A DNA stretch of 64,000 bases from Mytilus californianus (GCF_021869535.1 NW_026262668.1:71693558-71757557); one strand, 5' to 3'; shown: positions 36,685 through 47,150, counted from the stretch's first letter. Notes: a model not told the origin generated them from the letters alone. Numbers and translations are program-made.

Positions 36685-37441
36685 GTACAATTTACATCTT
36701 ACTCCTACTGCGGTGTTGTGGCTGGTAAGGAGTATTAGGCCGTTCTGTCAGGATGGTTGCTTTCATTGCCTCTTGAGATTCTATTTTGAAGGGCGATGTA
36801 TGCGGTGGTGTGGTCAGTAGGTCGGGGTCGTTGATGTCAAACCCTTCATCGAAGTCGATCCTACTGCGCTTGCCTCTGTCCGTTGTGGAGGTATAGTATA
36901 TGAGGCGATGACATGCCTTGTTGGGATTGTAAGGACTAGTGACAATATCCCTGTTTATGACGACTCCAACTGGTTCCCCTCTGTACTTAGTTGGTGTAAG
37001 TAGTTGACCAACTATCGTGTCTCTATCTTCGGTCTGAGTGTTGTGGTCTGCGCTGACCTCGGTGGTTTGTTGTTGTTCTGCAGCGGGTACAACGGCTGTT
37101 TTTGTGGCCATCCACTGGGCGAAACGGTTAGCGTTTCGTCTCCTGGTAGATGGTAGCTTGTTTTTGCTTTTCAGGGCCGGCTCAGGTTTCCTTGATGTGG
37201 TATCTGGTTCCCTGGCCTTGATCAAAGTAAGCTGAACTGAGAACTGGTCCGAGCTGGCGGTAAATTTCCAATCCGGCTCTTTTCCATCTAACTTCATTGT
37301 TACCAGTAAGGCTTTCAGTTCAGTAGGTAGTTCCATAATGTCTGTCAACGATGTTTACGATTCTAAGTTCAACTCACGAATGATCTAGTTTGACAGGTTT
37401 TAAATATTCATAAAACATGACGAAATATTATCTAATCTATA
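36059..37441. mobile_element. Putative ORF-bearing element with 43-bp inverted ends
   Basis: 36059-36101 (TATAGATTAGATAATACTTG onward) and the reverse complement of 37399-37441 agree at about 39 of 43 positions. Between them are the right-arm sequence of the array unit and the ORF at 36692-37336. In units 1-3 the same left terminus has no such partner or ORF. I infer that this is the longer, coding-capable relative of the array's right arm, or that an ORF-bearing segment was captured there. Confidence 0.55.
36692..37336 (-). CDS. Hypothetical 214-residue basic protein inside a repeat element
   Basis: I do not recognise this protein. The frame is open from an in-frame stop just upstream (near 37359); the first ATG is at 37336, giving 214 residues. 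An open frame of this size in DNA richer in G and C than its flanks argues for past or present coding. The N-terminus (MELPTELKALLV) is followed by a probable beta-rich stretch (WKFTASSDQFSVQLTLIKA) and a strongly basic block (KLPSTRRRNANRFAQW). The rest is Thr/Pro/Gln-rich and likely disordered, ending PQHRSRSKM. No membrane segment or signal peptide. Context makes it most likely the product of a transposable element: it sits between inverted ends and abuts a tandem foldback array. The basic block suggests nucleic-acid binding, which is inference. Confidence 0.55.
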   Translation of the reverse strand: MELPTELKALLVTMKLDGKEPDWKFTASSDQFSVQLTLIKAREPDTTSRKPEPALKSKNKLPSTRRRNANRFAQWMATKTAVVPAAEQQQTTEVSADHNTQTEDRDTIVGQLLTPTKYRGEPVGVVINRDIVTSPYNPNKACHRLIYYTSTTDRGKRSRIDFDEGFDINDPDLLTTPPHTSPFKIESQEAMKATILTERPNTPYQPQHRSRSKM

Positions 37442-37814
37442 ATTACAGAACAAACGAAAGCATGCAGAACAAAGAAACTCGAGAGAGAGTGGTCTGGCAG
37501 GGGTGATCCGGCTCAGATCACCCCTGGTAGAACAAAGGAGCTGGGATGTAATTCATGTGACAGCCCTTTGATGAAATACACGAAGTTAAAACAAACGCTA
37601 ATTGTCTTATCTTTATGAAACTTCGTTATAATGGTGTCTTTTCATGTTGCTGCGGACAAAATATATCAAACCATTGCCGTGATGTAAGCCTGTTAAATAA
37701 TTTACAGTGGTTTCTTTTTCTAGAATCAACGCTTCCGAAATCTGTCGCTGAAATACTCACAAAATTATATTCAGCTGATTCCTTTGTGTGCTGAATTTCA
37801 TTAAATTTTTATTG
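37442..37814. other. Short hairpin and non-coding interval
   Basis: CAGGGGTGATC and GATCACCCCTG near 37498-37526 form an 11-bp hairpin. Nothing else recognised. Confidence 0.55.
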
Positions 37815-37968
37815 GCTAATTTATAGAAACTCTTTGTTTTGAACTGTAAGTAGGCCTAAACAATAGGATAATCCCTTACTAAGAACATGATTTCATTCAT
37901 TCTTCACAATTAAAAAACACCAAATCCTACAATTTCATTGGTCGAGAGCACTTTGCTATATTCTAACG
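37815..37968 (+). repeat. Solitary right end of the foldback element
   Basis: Matches the right terminus of 24428-27114, from AGAAACTCTTTGTTTTGAAC to GAGCACTTTGCTATATTCTA. No left end nearby. Confidence 0.8.
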
Positions 37969-38084
37969 CTTATTCGTTGTATCTCCTTAATATAATGAAT
38001 AAAGAAGAATGTTTTGTTTATTTTTAATCAGAACGGAGATCTTTTGTTGTGCATTAAGCTTTCTCATTTAAACAATGTTTTTAA

Positions 38085-38779
38085 AGGGACATTAGCTACG
38101 AAGTTGACAAAAAAATCAAAATATATTTTTTTCAAAACATTTGTAAAAGCGGAAAAGTGAAATAATATTTCGCTATTAGCAGTCGGTTTTGGTTTAATTT
38201 TGTCAAAATAATCTCCAGAAAATCGATGACGTATCATTGGCTTGCAAGTCAATAATTCAGCTCATTTAAATCCGTATGCATGCGAACTTCAATTTAACCC
38301 TTAATTGGGATAGGCTACACATGGGCTTATCATATTTATAATCAAAAAGAAAAGAATGTCATTATTGAAAAGGTAAACAATGCAGCCAGTGTTAAGATCC
38401 CTTTAATGACCGGTTCTGTCCATACAAATCAATCAAATACAGGTAAAACGATGAATTACATATTTTTGTAATCTATGACATAGAATCAAACAGACCGAAT
38501 AAAATCGTCATTATACGATTGCACGTACTTGCCAGTGTATTTGTTAACATCATGTCATATGACCTACGGAAGTCTTCGGAGATCATCTCGATGGTTAATT
38601 AGATGGCGTCTATTCTAAAATACACACGAAATGTTGATACATTATAGCAAGACCACGCAATGTAATTGTTTCTTTGGGACTTTTTGTAATTTGGACAGAT
38701 GTTTTAGTATATTATAAATAAAATATGAGATTTTGAGTCGAATGGGAGAACATGAATTTGACAGCGTATACATGCCCCT
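38085..38779 (-). mobile_element. MITE with TTAA target duplication (copy 2)
   Basis: Flanked by TTAA at 38081-38084 and 38780-38783; about 695 bp, matching 3216-3908 in reverse orientation (TGTCAAATTCATGTTC and TTCGACT shared near the same end). Its termini have diverged to AGGGACATTAGCT and ATGCCCCT. Confidence 0.82.
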
Positions 38780-38783
38780 TTAA

Positions 38784-39404
38784 CTTAGTACCGCTACGCA
38801 TTATGTAAACTCAATCTGAGACAAAAATTTCCACGCTATCATATTCTACGCCGCCTTTCTTAAAACAAAGGCGGGTTTTTACAATTTATAACAATTCTTA
38901 AAAACAGTAACCCATTCCACTTTCATGTTTATTATGGCAAAACGCATACAACATCTATACGCAGAAGAAAAGCCCGAATTAAAATCAGTTTTTGTAATAT
39001 AAGATTTACATTTAATGATATTCCTTATAGTTCAGCTATAAACAAAAGAGAGAGAGAGAGACGATACTAAAATGGGCATTCGAAAATCATATGTCCAATA
39101 AAAACACCATGGCGAAAAATTTTAAGTATTGGCCAAAAATAAAAACGACGAAATGACAAACAATAATAACACACATCGAACCCAACCAAAAACCGGGAGA
39201 GAACTCAGATGCTCCAGGGGTATATATGCGGTTCATGTGCCACCAGTCATACCCGTAGTGTTCCTTGAGCAAGTAAAAACCCATTAATATGTCGCTTTAG
39301 GTAATGTCATAATTGGAAAAAAAATAAAACGAGCTTGTGGTTATGACAAGTGGAACATACCCATAGTCGTATGTGACATAGATATTTCATAACGTTCAAA
39401 CGCC
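38784..39404. other. Non-coding interval with GA microsatellite
   Basis: (GA)n near 39048-39060. The - strand frame at 39087-39284 is rich in aromatic residues and looks like repeat read-through. I recognise no gene. Confidence 0.45.
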
Positions 39405-40634
39405 TGTCATTCGGTATATCGAGAAAAATTATCTTGAAAGAATAAGTAATGGTAGTCAAGTATTTCGATTGGATCGTGAAAGATTTGGTATAGAATCGTC
39501 AAGGAAATCTTATTGAGAATACACATACAACGTCAGTAAATAATCTAATTTAATGAATTATAATGATACATATTGGAAAAAATAAAACTGTCTGTCAAAA
39601 TGGTTCAACATTATGATCAGTATCCGAGAAAAATCAAGGTTTAAAAATACACCGTTTTTACAAAACTACAAAAGGCAGACTGCTCCTCGAAATTTCAAAG
39701 AAATGAAAATGTAAACAAACATGTTTTTTTTTCAAATTTTAAATGCATTAACTACTTTTCTAGTAAACATATCGTTCAATATTACTGTTTTTGAAAAGTT
39801 TGATATTTCGGATCGTGAAAGATCGGGTACTGCATTTTAATCATCGTGGTAAGGATCGTGAAAGATCTGTTGCCGCTTATTTGTTATTGCAAACATCCAC
39901 GCAATTTGTAATTAGTATGACAAAAGATTGTTTGTGAATAGGGCTATGACAGTTCAATGATTTTGGATCTGAGTATTTAATAATACCACACCGACTAGTT
40001 TCCTTATAAGTCCGTCTGTTCGTCCTGCATAAGTTTTATGTCGTATGAAAAGTTAAGATTGTTTCATCTGATTTCCATTATTTGTTATGCCTAATCATAT
40101 CTATAAAACGAAGATCTTTGTTGATTTTTGTAAAAATTGGAAAAAAAATATTGTTAAAAAAGCCTAAACAGACATTATTGGCTAACGTGGCCATAACTTG
40201 GATCCAGCAGCCAAAAACTGTGTAAACATACATCACAAGCATACAACACAACTGAATTAAACGTTCAAACACACTTATAATTAAGTTAAACAAAGACGCC
40301 AACAAAAAAGTTTTGGTAGTTGATAATATAACCAGTATAGTAAAGCATTATGACATGTACGTCATATGTACTTTCCCAAAAAAAAACAAAAATTAGTAAA
40401 ATATAAATATTAGGGTATACAAAATGAAAACATCATGTGTCCGAATAGCATCTCTGGACCCACCCGCATAAGGAACGCTAAAAGCCAAAAACCTTGAAAG
40501 CTGGATGTACATAATATACCGAACAACGACAAGCGTTATACGACCAAATGGAATATAATAGTACAAAGACAAGTAAAGGTAAAACTTTAAAGTAGATAAA
40601 ATTCTACACAGAGCCAGCACCTAGAACCTATAAA

Positions 40635-41054
40635 TCAAGACCATCCTGTATTATTTGTTAAGTAAACACTGAATATTAATCTATTAGGTCTTTGTACTTT
40701 CAAATGAACGTTTTGAGAAAAAAAGACGAGACGTTCTTTCACAAAACCCTGGTAATTATGTATTTTGCTCAAACACTGATGTCGTTTTACAAACTCTGAG
40801 TAGAAGTTGCAATCCCCTGAAAATCGGATTAGTTTAGAATTATATACTCCATACGCTGATGAAGTTTGTAAATTGCTGCTATGGTGAGGACATTTTGTAA
40901 TTTTAAAATTTAAATCATCTCGTTTGTCATAGACTCTTGTATTAAAATGACATCTGTAGTCAAATTCGAGGTATATGTCTAAAATTGAGGACGAGGAAGC
41001 TGTATAATATGTGGTGTTTGTAATCTCTAGTTCAGGACTATTAAAGGGACCCAA
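40635..41054 (-). pseudogene. Penelope-like reverse transcriptase, C-terminal fragment
   Basis: About 139 residues are open, but the frame starts on a TTG inside the element and lacks the palm. It reads YLEFDYRCHFNTRVYDKRDD, then TSSAYGVYNSKLIRFSG, then QGFVKERLVFF. The D-Y-DKRDD block and the AYGVY-x-LIR block are the thumb signature of bivalve Penelope-like reverse transcriptases. In an active element it would follow the catalytic palm and make target-primed cDNA. The copy at 22869-23265 is the same region, inverted and more decayed. Confidence 0.7.
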
Positions 41055-42391
41055 TCAGATTAGTTTGTATTGTTAATGGAACTCCGACTCATGGCAAAAT
41101 CAAAGGTACTTTATTTAAATCATTTGCACCACGTGACTTTGTCCCTTTCGATCAAATTACTTCCCTTAGCTTAAGATTGAAAATATAATTCATTATAGAT
41201 TTGCGGATAATCCAGTCCTTTTCCGTCATGTATCTAAAACTAATGTATCTTTTAAAAAACTTCCTTTGGCGGATATTTACAAAAATGCTGTGTAACTCTA
41301 AGGGAAAATGCTTAAGATTTGACTTTTTACGAAATGGGAAGGTTGAAATCATCATGTTTTTAAAAGAATTTGGCCGAAAACTTAAGAAAGCAGGTAAGTT
41401 AAAAGTTATTTAACTTTAAAATTCAACCTACAAGGTGTTTCCCTATATGCGAACAAATCATGAACAATATCTTCTTGCATGTGTATTTCTGTTTTGAATC
41501 TTGCTATTTTACGATTTTACGTCATTTTATTTGATCTTATATAGCAATTACACAATGGTTACGCTTCCGATTTTTAAACTAAAAAGGCCGAAAGATTTCA
41601 GAGTAGACAATGTCCAATGAACAATTCACCTATATGCGAACAAATTGTTCATTCGACATAGGTATTTGCATATTGGCATTTTTATTAAAAGGGCTTATAT
41701 AATCCTATTGTAATGGCTGCCGTCATGATAAGGCAAAATGGCCGCTATGCAAATTAGCAAATTACCACAAATTTTGCCATATATATATATATATATATGA
41801 AGAACATCTTCAATACACCTGTATGTAAAATCAAATAACATTGCTGTTTTTATCTAACTTAAGATATTTTCAGGGAAAGACTCATTCGTGGATGCATTAA
41901 ACATTATACATACAAAGATATTTACTTTTCGACAATTTACGCTCCTGGGGGTCTTAATATCTTGGATGCATGGTTACATGTAGCATTGCCTCTTAAATGA
42001 AAACAGGTCTAAATATGGGTCTATATGTTTATTTATATACAAGTCTAAATTGAAAACAACTTTCAAACCTATGATTGCGTTGGATAAAAACCGCAATTTT
42101 TATACGTGTGCATGCAAAACAAATTTCTTGTTAGAGGGGTCTAAATACAGCACAAACAACATTTTCAAAAAGACCAAAAAAGTGAAAAAGTATATTTTAA
42201 CAAAACGCATTTGACTAACAGGTCGAACAACAAATGTTACTAAATCCTGCTGACTGCCATTGGCGATTGCCAAATAAACGGATCACAAGGTGTAATAAAT
42301 GGATCTTAACTATAAATTTAATACCAAAAAGAAAACAATAAACTTGCGGCGAAGATGGTATACCACAAACAAAAGTGCAAAGATTTTTTGT

Positions 42392-42435
42392 ACACAATAT
42401 CCGGATTTCGACAATTAATGTCTCTTCAGAGATGT
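42392..42435 (-). ncRNA. Hammerhead ribozyme, damaged copy
   Basis: Read on the - strand: CUGAAGA core (42423-42429), GACA/UGUC stem II, GAAA (42406-42409) and UCCGGA stem III are all present. Stem I next to the cleavage site is broken: ACAUCU faces UUGUGU with two mismatches. Cleavage is expected to be poor. Confidence 0.7.
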
Positions 42436-42822
42436 TAGGAATCGAAACGGTTATTGGAAGGCCACATAATTTACCTCAATTAAGATAGACTCTTGAATTT
42501 TGAGGAGTCAAAATAGGATGAACGGATCATATAAACCCGAAGGCAAATATAATACAAGCTCAAACGAAAAAATATAAACAAGTCTAAATTGAAATGAAAA
42601 CAACGTTCAAACCTATGATTGCGTTGGATAAAAACCGCAATTTTTATACGTGTGCATGCATAACAAATTTCTTGTTAGAGGGGTCTAAATACAGCACAAA
42701 CAACATTTTCCAATAGACCAAAAAAGTGAAAAAGTATATTTTAACAAAACGCATTTGACTAACAGGTCGAACAACAAATGTTCTTAAATCCTGCTGACTA
42801 CCATTGGCGATTGCCAAATAAA

Positions 42823-42870
42823 CGGCATATATATATATATAAATATTTATTCTCTAAATATATAAATATT
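42823..42870. repeat. AT-rich centre of the ribozyme array
   Basis: (AT)n and TAAATAT-type sequence between the two orientations; the symmetry centre of the palindromic array. Confidence 0.8.
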
Positions 42871-43111
42871 CTCTAACAAGAAATTTGTTTTGCATGCACA
42901 CGTATAAAAATTGCGGTTTTTATCCAACGCAATCATAGGTTTGAACGTTGTTTTCAATTTAGACTTGTTTATATTTTTTCTTTTGGGCTTGTATTATATT
43001 TGCCTTCGGGTTAATATGATCCGTTCATCCTATTTTGACCCCTCAAAATTCAAGAGTCTATCCTAAATTGAGGTAAATTTTATGGCTTTCCAAATACCGT
43101 TTCGATTCCTA

Positions 43112-43155
43112 ACATCACTGAAGAGACATTAATTGTCGAAATCCGGATATGGTCT
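43112..43155 (+). ncRNA. Hammerhead ribozyme, copy 2
   Basis: Stem I strand ACAUCA (43112-43117), core CUGAAGA (43118-43124), stem II GACA-UUAAU-UGUC (43125-43137), core GAAA (43138-43141), palindromic stem III UCCGGA (43142-43147), UA then cleavage after 43149, and stem I return UGGUCU with one C-C mismatch. CUGANGA allows A at the variable position. Confidence 0.82.
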
Positions 43156-43651
43156 ACAAAAACCTTTGCACCTTTTGTTTGCGGTATACCATCTTTTCCG
43201 CAAGTTTATTGTTTTGTGTTTAGTATTAAATTTATAATTAAGATCCATTTATTACACCTTGTGATCCGTTTATTTGGCAATCGCCAATGGCAGTCAGCAG
43301 GGTTTAAGAACATTTGTTGTTCGACCTGTTAGTCAAATGCGTTTTGTTAAAATATACTTTTTCACTGTTTTTGTCTTTTTGAAAATGTTGTTTGTGCTGT
43401 ATTTAGACACCTCTAACAAGAAACTTGTTTTGCATGCACACGTATAAAAATTGCGGTTTTTATCCAACGCAATCATAGGTTTGAATGTTGTTTTCAATTT
43501 AGACTTGTTTATATTTTTTCGTTTGGGCTTGTATTATATTTGCCTTCGGGTTTATATAATCCGTTCATCCTATTTTGACTCCTCAAAATTCAAGAGTCTA
43601 TCCTAAATTGAGGTAAATTGTATGGCTTTCCAAATACCGTTTCGATTCCTA

Positions 43652-43695
43652 ACATCACTGAAGAGACATTAATTGTCGAAATCCGGATATGGTGT
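43652..43695 (+). ncRNA. Hammerhead ribozyme, best-preserved copy
   Basis: As at 43112 but with a full six-pair stem I: ACAUCA (43652-43657) with UGGUGU (43690-43695), including one G-U. Core CUGAAGA, four-pair stem II with a UUAAU loop, GAAA and self-complementary UCCGGA. Predicted cleavage after the UA at 43688-43689. A six-base palindromic stem III is too short to close well in one molecule but can pair between two, the dimeric mode known for short-stem-III hammerheads. Confidence 0.88.
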
Positions 43696-44225
43696 ACAAA
43701 AATCTTTGCACCTTTTGTTTGCGGTATACCATCTTTTCCGCAAGTTTATTGTTTTCTGTTTAGTATTAAATTTATAATTAAGATCCATTTATTACATCGG
43801 TGATCCGTTTATTTGGCAATCGCCAATGGCAGTCAGCAGGGTTTAGTAACATTTGTTGTTCGACCTGTTAGTCAAATGCGTTTTGTTAAAATATACTTTT
43901 TCACTTTTTTTGTCTTTTTGAAATGTTGTTTGTGCTGTATTTAGATCCCTCTAACAAGAAATTTGTTTTGCATGCACACGTATAAAAATTGCAGTTTTTA
44001 TCCAACGCAATCATAGGTTTGAACGTTGTTTTCAATTTAGACTTGTAAATATTTATATATATATATCACCAAAGTTCTTAGTAAGTAATTACACGCTTCA
44101 ACCAATTACAAATAATTATATCAATCGGTAAAAGAAATGTTGTTTCCTGATCATAACGTCTGGTCACGCGTTGTCTTTCAAAATCGAAATAATGCGGTGC
44201 CTGATCTTTCACGATCAATTTTGAT

Positions 44226-44248
44226 AAAAAAAAAAAAAAAAAAAAAAA
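44226..44248. repeat. Poly-A tract, 23 bp
   Basis: Uninterrupted A run inside the terminal repeat of the Penelope-like copy; the corresponding place in copy 1 (near 22455) has a short mixed A/T stretch. Confidence 0.9.
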
Positions 44249-44879
44249 TTCAAAATAATATGAAATTATTCAAGTAATTACATACTTTTATTTTACTGGA
44301 CTATTTGACACACTAATGATTAAGTTTCAAATAAATCATGATATGTGAACATTATAGATACAAAACATGATTATTTTTTTTTCTTGATAATGCTCATAGG
44401 ATTGTGTGTCGCCTTTTGTGTTTTCTTACAAAGTACTGCATTTTTTTCTTTAACTTAGTACACAATATTATTAAGGAAGTTCAATCATTTTGACAGACAT
44501 ATTTCTTTTTTCTGATTTGTTCCACCTTTTGAAAATACAGCAGATTTTTCACAAATTTTGATGTAGAATTAGACTTTTAAATTGCATTCACGATCCGATA
44601 CCAAATCTTTCACGATCTAATCGCAAGGCTTGACTACCGTTCATTATATATTCACGATCATTTTTCTCGATATACCGAATGACACCCTTGAAACCATGAC
44701 GAGTTCCGTAAAATTTTCGAAGGGATGACTTCAACTTTACCATTTGGAATCCTTGATGCAATAGCTTTCCAGTAAGCAGAAAATCTTGATTAGAACCACA
44801 AGACCTGGAATATCTTATAAGCCGGGATATATATAGTCGATGCGCAGTCGTTGCTGGAATGTGCTACACAGAAATTGAA

Positions 44880-45290
44880 AGATCACAATTGAAAAATTAA
44901 ATTGAAATAATCTCTTTTGTCGTAAAGTTTTGTTTTCAAGAGATCATCATTGTCTATTTCTAGATATTAGGCAAGATATGAGGCAGACGTAATTGTATCT
45001 CTGGTGTTTTGTTTTTCAGGTTCATTATGATAGATGCAGTCAACACCCGGTTTTGATTGTTGAAAAAATACATGTTCATAATTTGAAAATAGAGTTTGTT
45101 GAGCATTTGACAGATCCATCAAAATAACATTGTTTGTATGGACACTTATGTAATTTGGGTATCCAGTAGAGAGAAGGAAGATCCAGTTCTTCGTCTTTGT
45201 TTGAAATTTCAAAGGGACATAAAAATCGATCTATGATTGTTGAGGATTTTTTTTTTTTGTAAGTGCCGTGAGAGTATATGTTGGGTTTCC
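44880..45290 (-). pseudogene. Penelope-like reverse transcriptase relic beside the receptor stop codon
   Basis: On the - strand a frame near 45240-45120 reads LDLPSLYWIPKLHKCPYKQ and then SVKCSTNSIFKL, the early RT block of bivalve Penelope-like elements. After frameshifts and an apparent internal deletion, 44960-44890 reads YLEIDNDDLLKTKLYDKRD, the thumb signature. The palm between them is missing. It begins almost at the receptor's TAA (45296-45298), so it forms the receptor's 3' untranslated region or the insertion that now ends it. Confidence 0.72.
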
Positions 45291-45295
45291 TAGTG

Positions 45296-46732
45296 TTAAA
45301 TGTCTTCAAACTTTTGATTCGAACTTTCTGCCACAGATTTGCGTCTTAGCTTCCTACGAAACTGCTGTGTCGATAAACTAGCGATTGCAATGAACAAGCC
45401 ATGCAAACCGCACAAAGTTGTAAACAAATACTTTAACCAGTCTAACTCGAACAAAGAAGCAAGTATGCGGGTAACCCAGAACAGGTTTGAAAGACATAAA
45501 ATCCGAAGAAAAATTACTGCATTTGTAAATGCGTTTGATTTTGACACCTGACCAATATCAATGCTAAGTTTAGTAACTTTGATAACAATTACGAGCAAAG
45601 ACAGTAAGCCAAGAACTAGTGACACCATGACAGGCCCTGAGAAGAAAATCAAATTTCCCGGAAACTTATTTGGAAAACAAACCCCGTCTCCATATCCTGG
45701 TGAAAATAGAGCTGGTCCAAATTTGTCAGACATAATTGCTGGAATCACGAATACCAATGGAATGGCCATACCTAAAACCGTTAAAACTCGGCGTTTGATC
45801 TTTAATATGGTTTCCTGCTGTTGCTTATTCATACTTGATTTTAGTTTGGTAAGATTTTGGACAATACACACATTTCCTATGCACATGAAAGAGAAAACCG
45901 TTAACCAGAGATAGTGAAGCAAAACACCAATTACGTAACAAACGGTGACATTATCCTCGTTTCCTATACCTAACATAAAAGCAACATTTGACAAGGCCAT
46001 CGAAATTGACAAGTTTTCCAAATTTGAACCCGCAACCCCTGATACAAAACTATACCTTTTGTTAATCAAAATAGTAAAAATTAATGCTACAGTTGATACC
46101 GTTAGAGCAAAATATGTGATAATTGTTTCTAACGATAAATAATCATTTTCATCCATATTAAGATTACTCCCAAGTTTGCAGGAAATTACTTCAACATGAA
46201 TTTGACCAGTACGTTTGCGTACAATTTGCACAGAGATTTCGTTACAATTGTCCAGATGTGACATCTTTGGTAAAACAACACTCTGCTCAATCAACAGACT
46301 TTCTATAAGCTTCTCGTCACCTAAACTTATAACACGAACATTTTTATCGGCAGCATTAAGTTTGGTTTTCGACAATTCATCGTGTTTATTCTCTTTATGA
46401 AGTTCTAACGTCGTGTTACTCATTTCATCGAAAAAGACTGCTTCCCATTTCATTTCGTTTAAAAAACGCACAAACATATTTACCTCTTGCAGACACATTG
46501 TTTTTAACACCCTCAGCTGAGTAATATCTTCTATCATGCTTTTGTTTCCGTTTAGTTGGAACTTTATCAAATTCAATTTGATTGGGCTTATTATTTCTAT
46601 GAACCAGGCTAATATACAACCAACGGTAAGAAAATCTTCATCAGATAATGAAACATCTACTTTCAATTCAAACGGAATCAGACGAATAACCGGGTTAACA
46701 TACGCTTCTGAACAAGTTTCATCTTCTTGATT
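45296..46732 (-). CDS. Secretin/adhesion-like GPCR, seven-transmembrane exon
   Basis: A TCTGTTTTCAG acceptor precedes base 46732 on the - strand. The exon gives 478 residues and a TAA at 45298-45296, starting NQEDETCSEAYVNPVIR. Approximate residues in this exon: extracellular juxtamembrane region 1-200, TM1 202-224, TM2 238-256, TM3 262-288, TM4 314-334, TM5 361-385, TM6 402-427, TM7 432-454, then a short basic tail (QQFRRKLRRKSVAESS). TM3 has LLHYLWLTVFSFM, like the HYFWL block of class B/adhesion receptors, and Cys 265 and Cys 352 could form the TM3-ECL2 bond. No GPS autoproteolysis motif is visible, so it resembles Methuselah-type or uncleaved adhesion relatives. It would act in the plasma membrane through G proteins; the ligand is unknown. 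Confidence 0.85.
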   Translation of the reverse strand, partial: NQEDETCSEAYVNPVIRLIPFELKVDVSLSDEDFLTVGCILAWFIEIISPIKLNLIKFQLNGNKSMIEDITQLRVLKTMCLQEVNMFVRFLNEMKWEAVFFDEMSNTTLELHKENKHDELSKTKLNAADKNVRVISLGDEKLIESLLIEQSVVLPKMSHLDNCNEISVQIVRKRTGQIHVEVISCKLGSNLNMDENDYLSLETIITYFALTVSTVALIFTILINKRYSFVSGVAGSNLENLSISMALSNVAFMLGIGNEDNVTVCYVIGVLLHYLWLTVFSFMCIGNVCIVQNLTKLKSSMNKQQQETILKIKRRVLTVLGMAIPLVFVIPAIMSDKFGPALFSPGYGDGVCFPNKFPGNLIFFSGPVMVSLVLGLLSLLVIVIKVTKLSIDIGQVSKSNAFTNAVIFLRILCLSNLFWVTRILASLFELDWLKYLFTTLCGLHGLFIAIASLSTQQFRRKLRRKSVAESSNQKFEDI

Positions 46733-46984
46733 CTGAAAACAGACAAAACAATGATCTCAAGCTCATATTTTCTTATGACAAATTGTGTTCTAATTCAATA
46801 AAAGCACGCAGCAATTAGTAGCCAGAGTTCACATGACTGTACCATATATGTTTATTTAACATTCTATTAAAAACGTGATATCACATCTTAACTCTTACAG
46901 TGATGTTATTCATGGAGCTCATACATTAAGATACGATCCATGTTAACTGCATATCCCTTGAATTGCGTTCTTCTTAAAATGATT

Positions 46985-47150
46985 GTTATAAAATGAATTT
47001 CATAAGAGCGGGGACATGGACACTTGGTATTTAAATGTTATCGTGTGTATCACTGGCTGTCGACAACAAGGGGTGTACATAATTACTATCTTTCATATTT
47101 CCATTCATAAAATGTTTTTGCATAAAAGTTAATAGGAATTTGTTTTATAT
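46985..47150 (+). repeat. Inverted-repeat arm A (partner 49160-49370)
   Basis: ATGAATTTCATAA, GGACATGGACACTTGG and CACTGGCTGTCGACAA are inverted at 49160-49370. The arms are diverged and about 2 kb apart, like an old foldback element. Confidence 0.75.

Larger units (their letters stand above)
42038..44047. mobile_element. Head-to-head hammerhead ribozyme repeat array (retrozyme-like)
   Basis: Monomers of 538-540 bp. On the - strand: one full monomer (42040-42577) and one truncated (42578-42822). On the + strand: 42871-43410, 43411-43949 and a truncated one to about 44047. An AT-rich spacer at 42823-42870 separates the orientations. Both outer ends stop at the same monomer position (AATTTAGACTTGT), next to AT runs. 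Each full monomer has one hammerhead ribozyme. No protein is encoded. Tandem monomers with one ribozyme each and no ORF are the hallmark of retrozymes, non-autonomous elements known in plants and animals that pass through circular RNA. The assignment rests on structure. It lies inside Penelope-like copy 2 and is absent from copy 1. Confidence 0.8.
39405..44684 (-). mobile_element. Penelope-like element copy 2 bounded by inverted repeats
   Basis: TGTCATTCGGTATATCGAG at 39405 is inverted at the right end, to 44684. About 450 bp of diverged similarity follows inward on both sides, with GATCGTGAAAGAT motifs. On the - strand the order is: terminal repeat, ribozyme array (inserted), RT relic, 3' tail, opposite terminal repeat. 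Penelope-like elements can carry long terminal repeats in inverted orientation (family knowledge), which fits, but only the RT C-terminus survives. Confidence 0.6.

Noticed and set aside
42215..43803. 60-residue frames in the ribozyme array
   Set aside because: They overlap the ribozyme core on both strands and differ between monomers; the array is non-coding.
45339..46400. Several + strand frames across the receptor exon
   Set aside because: Antisense shadows of the 7TM coding frame.
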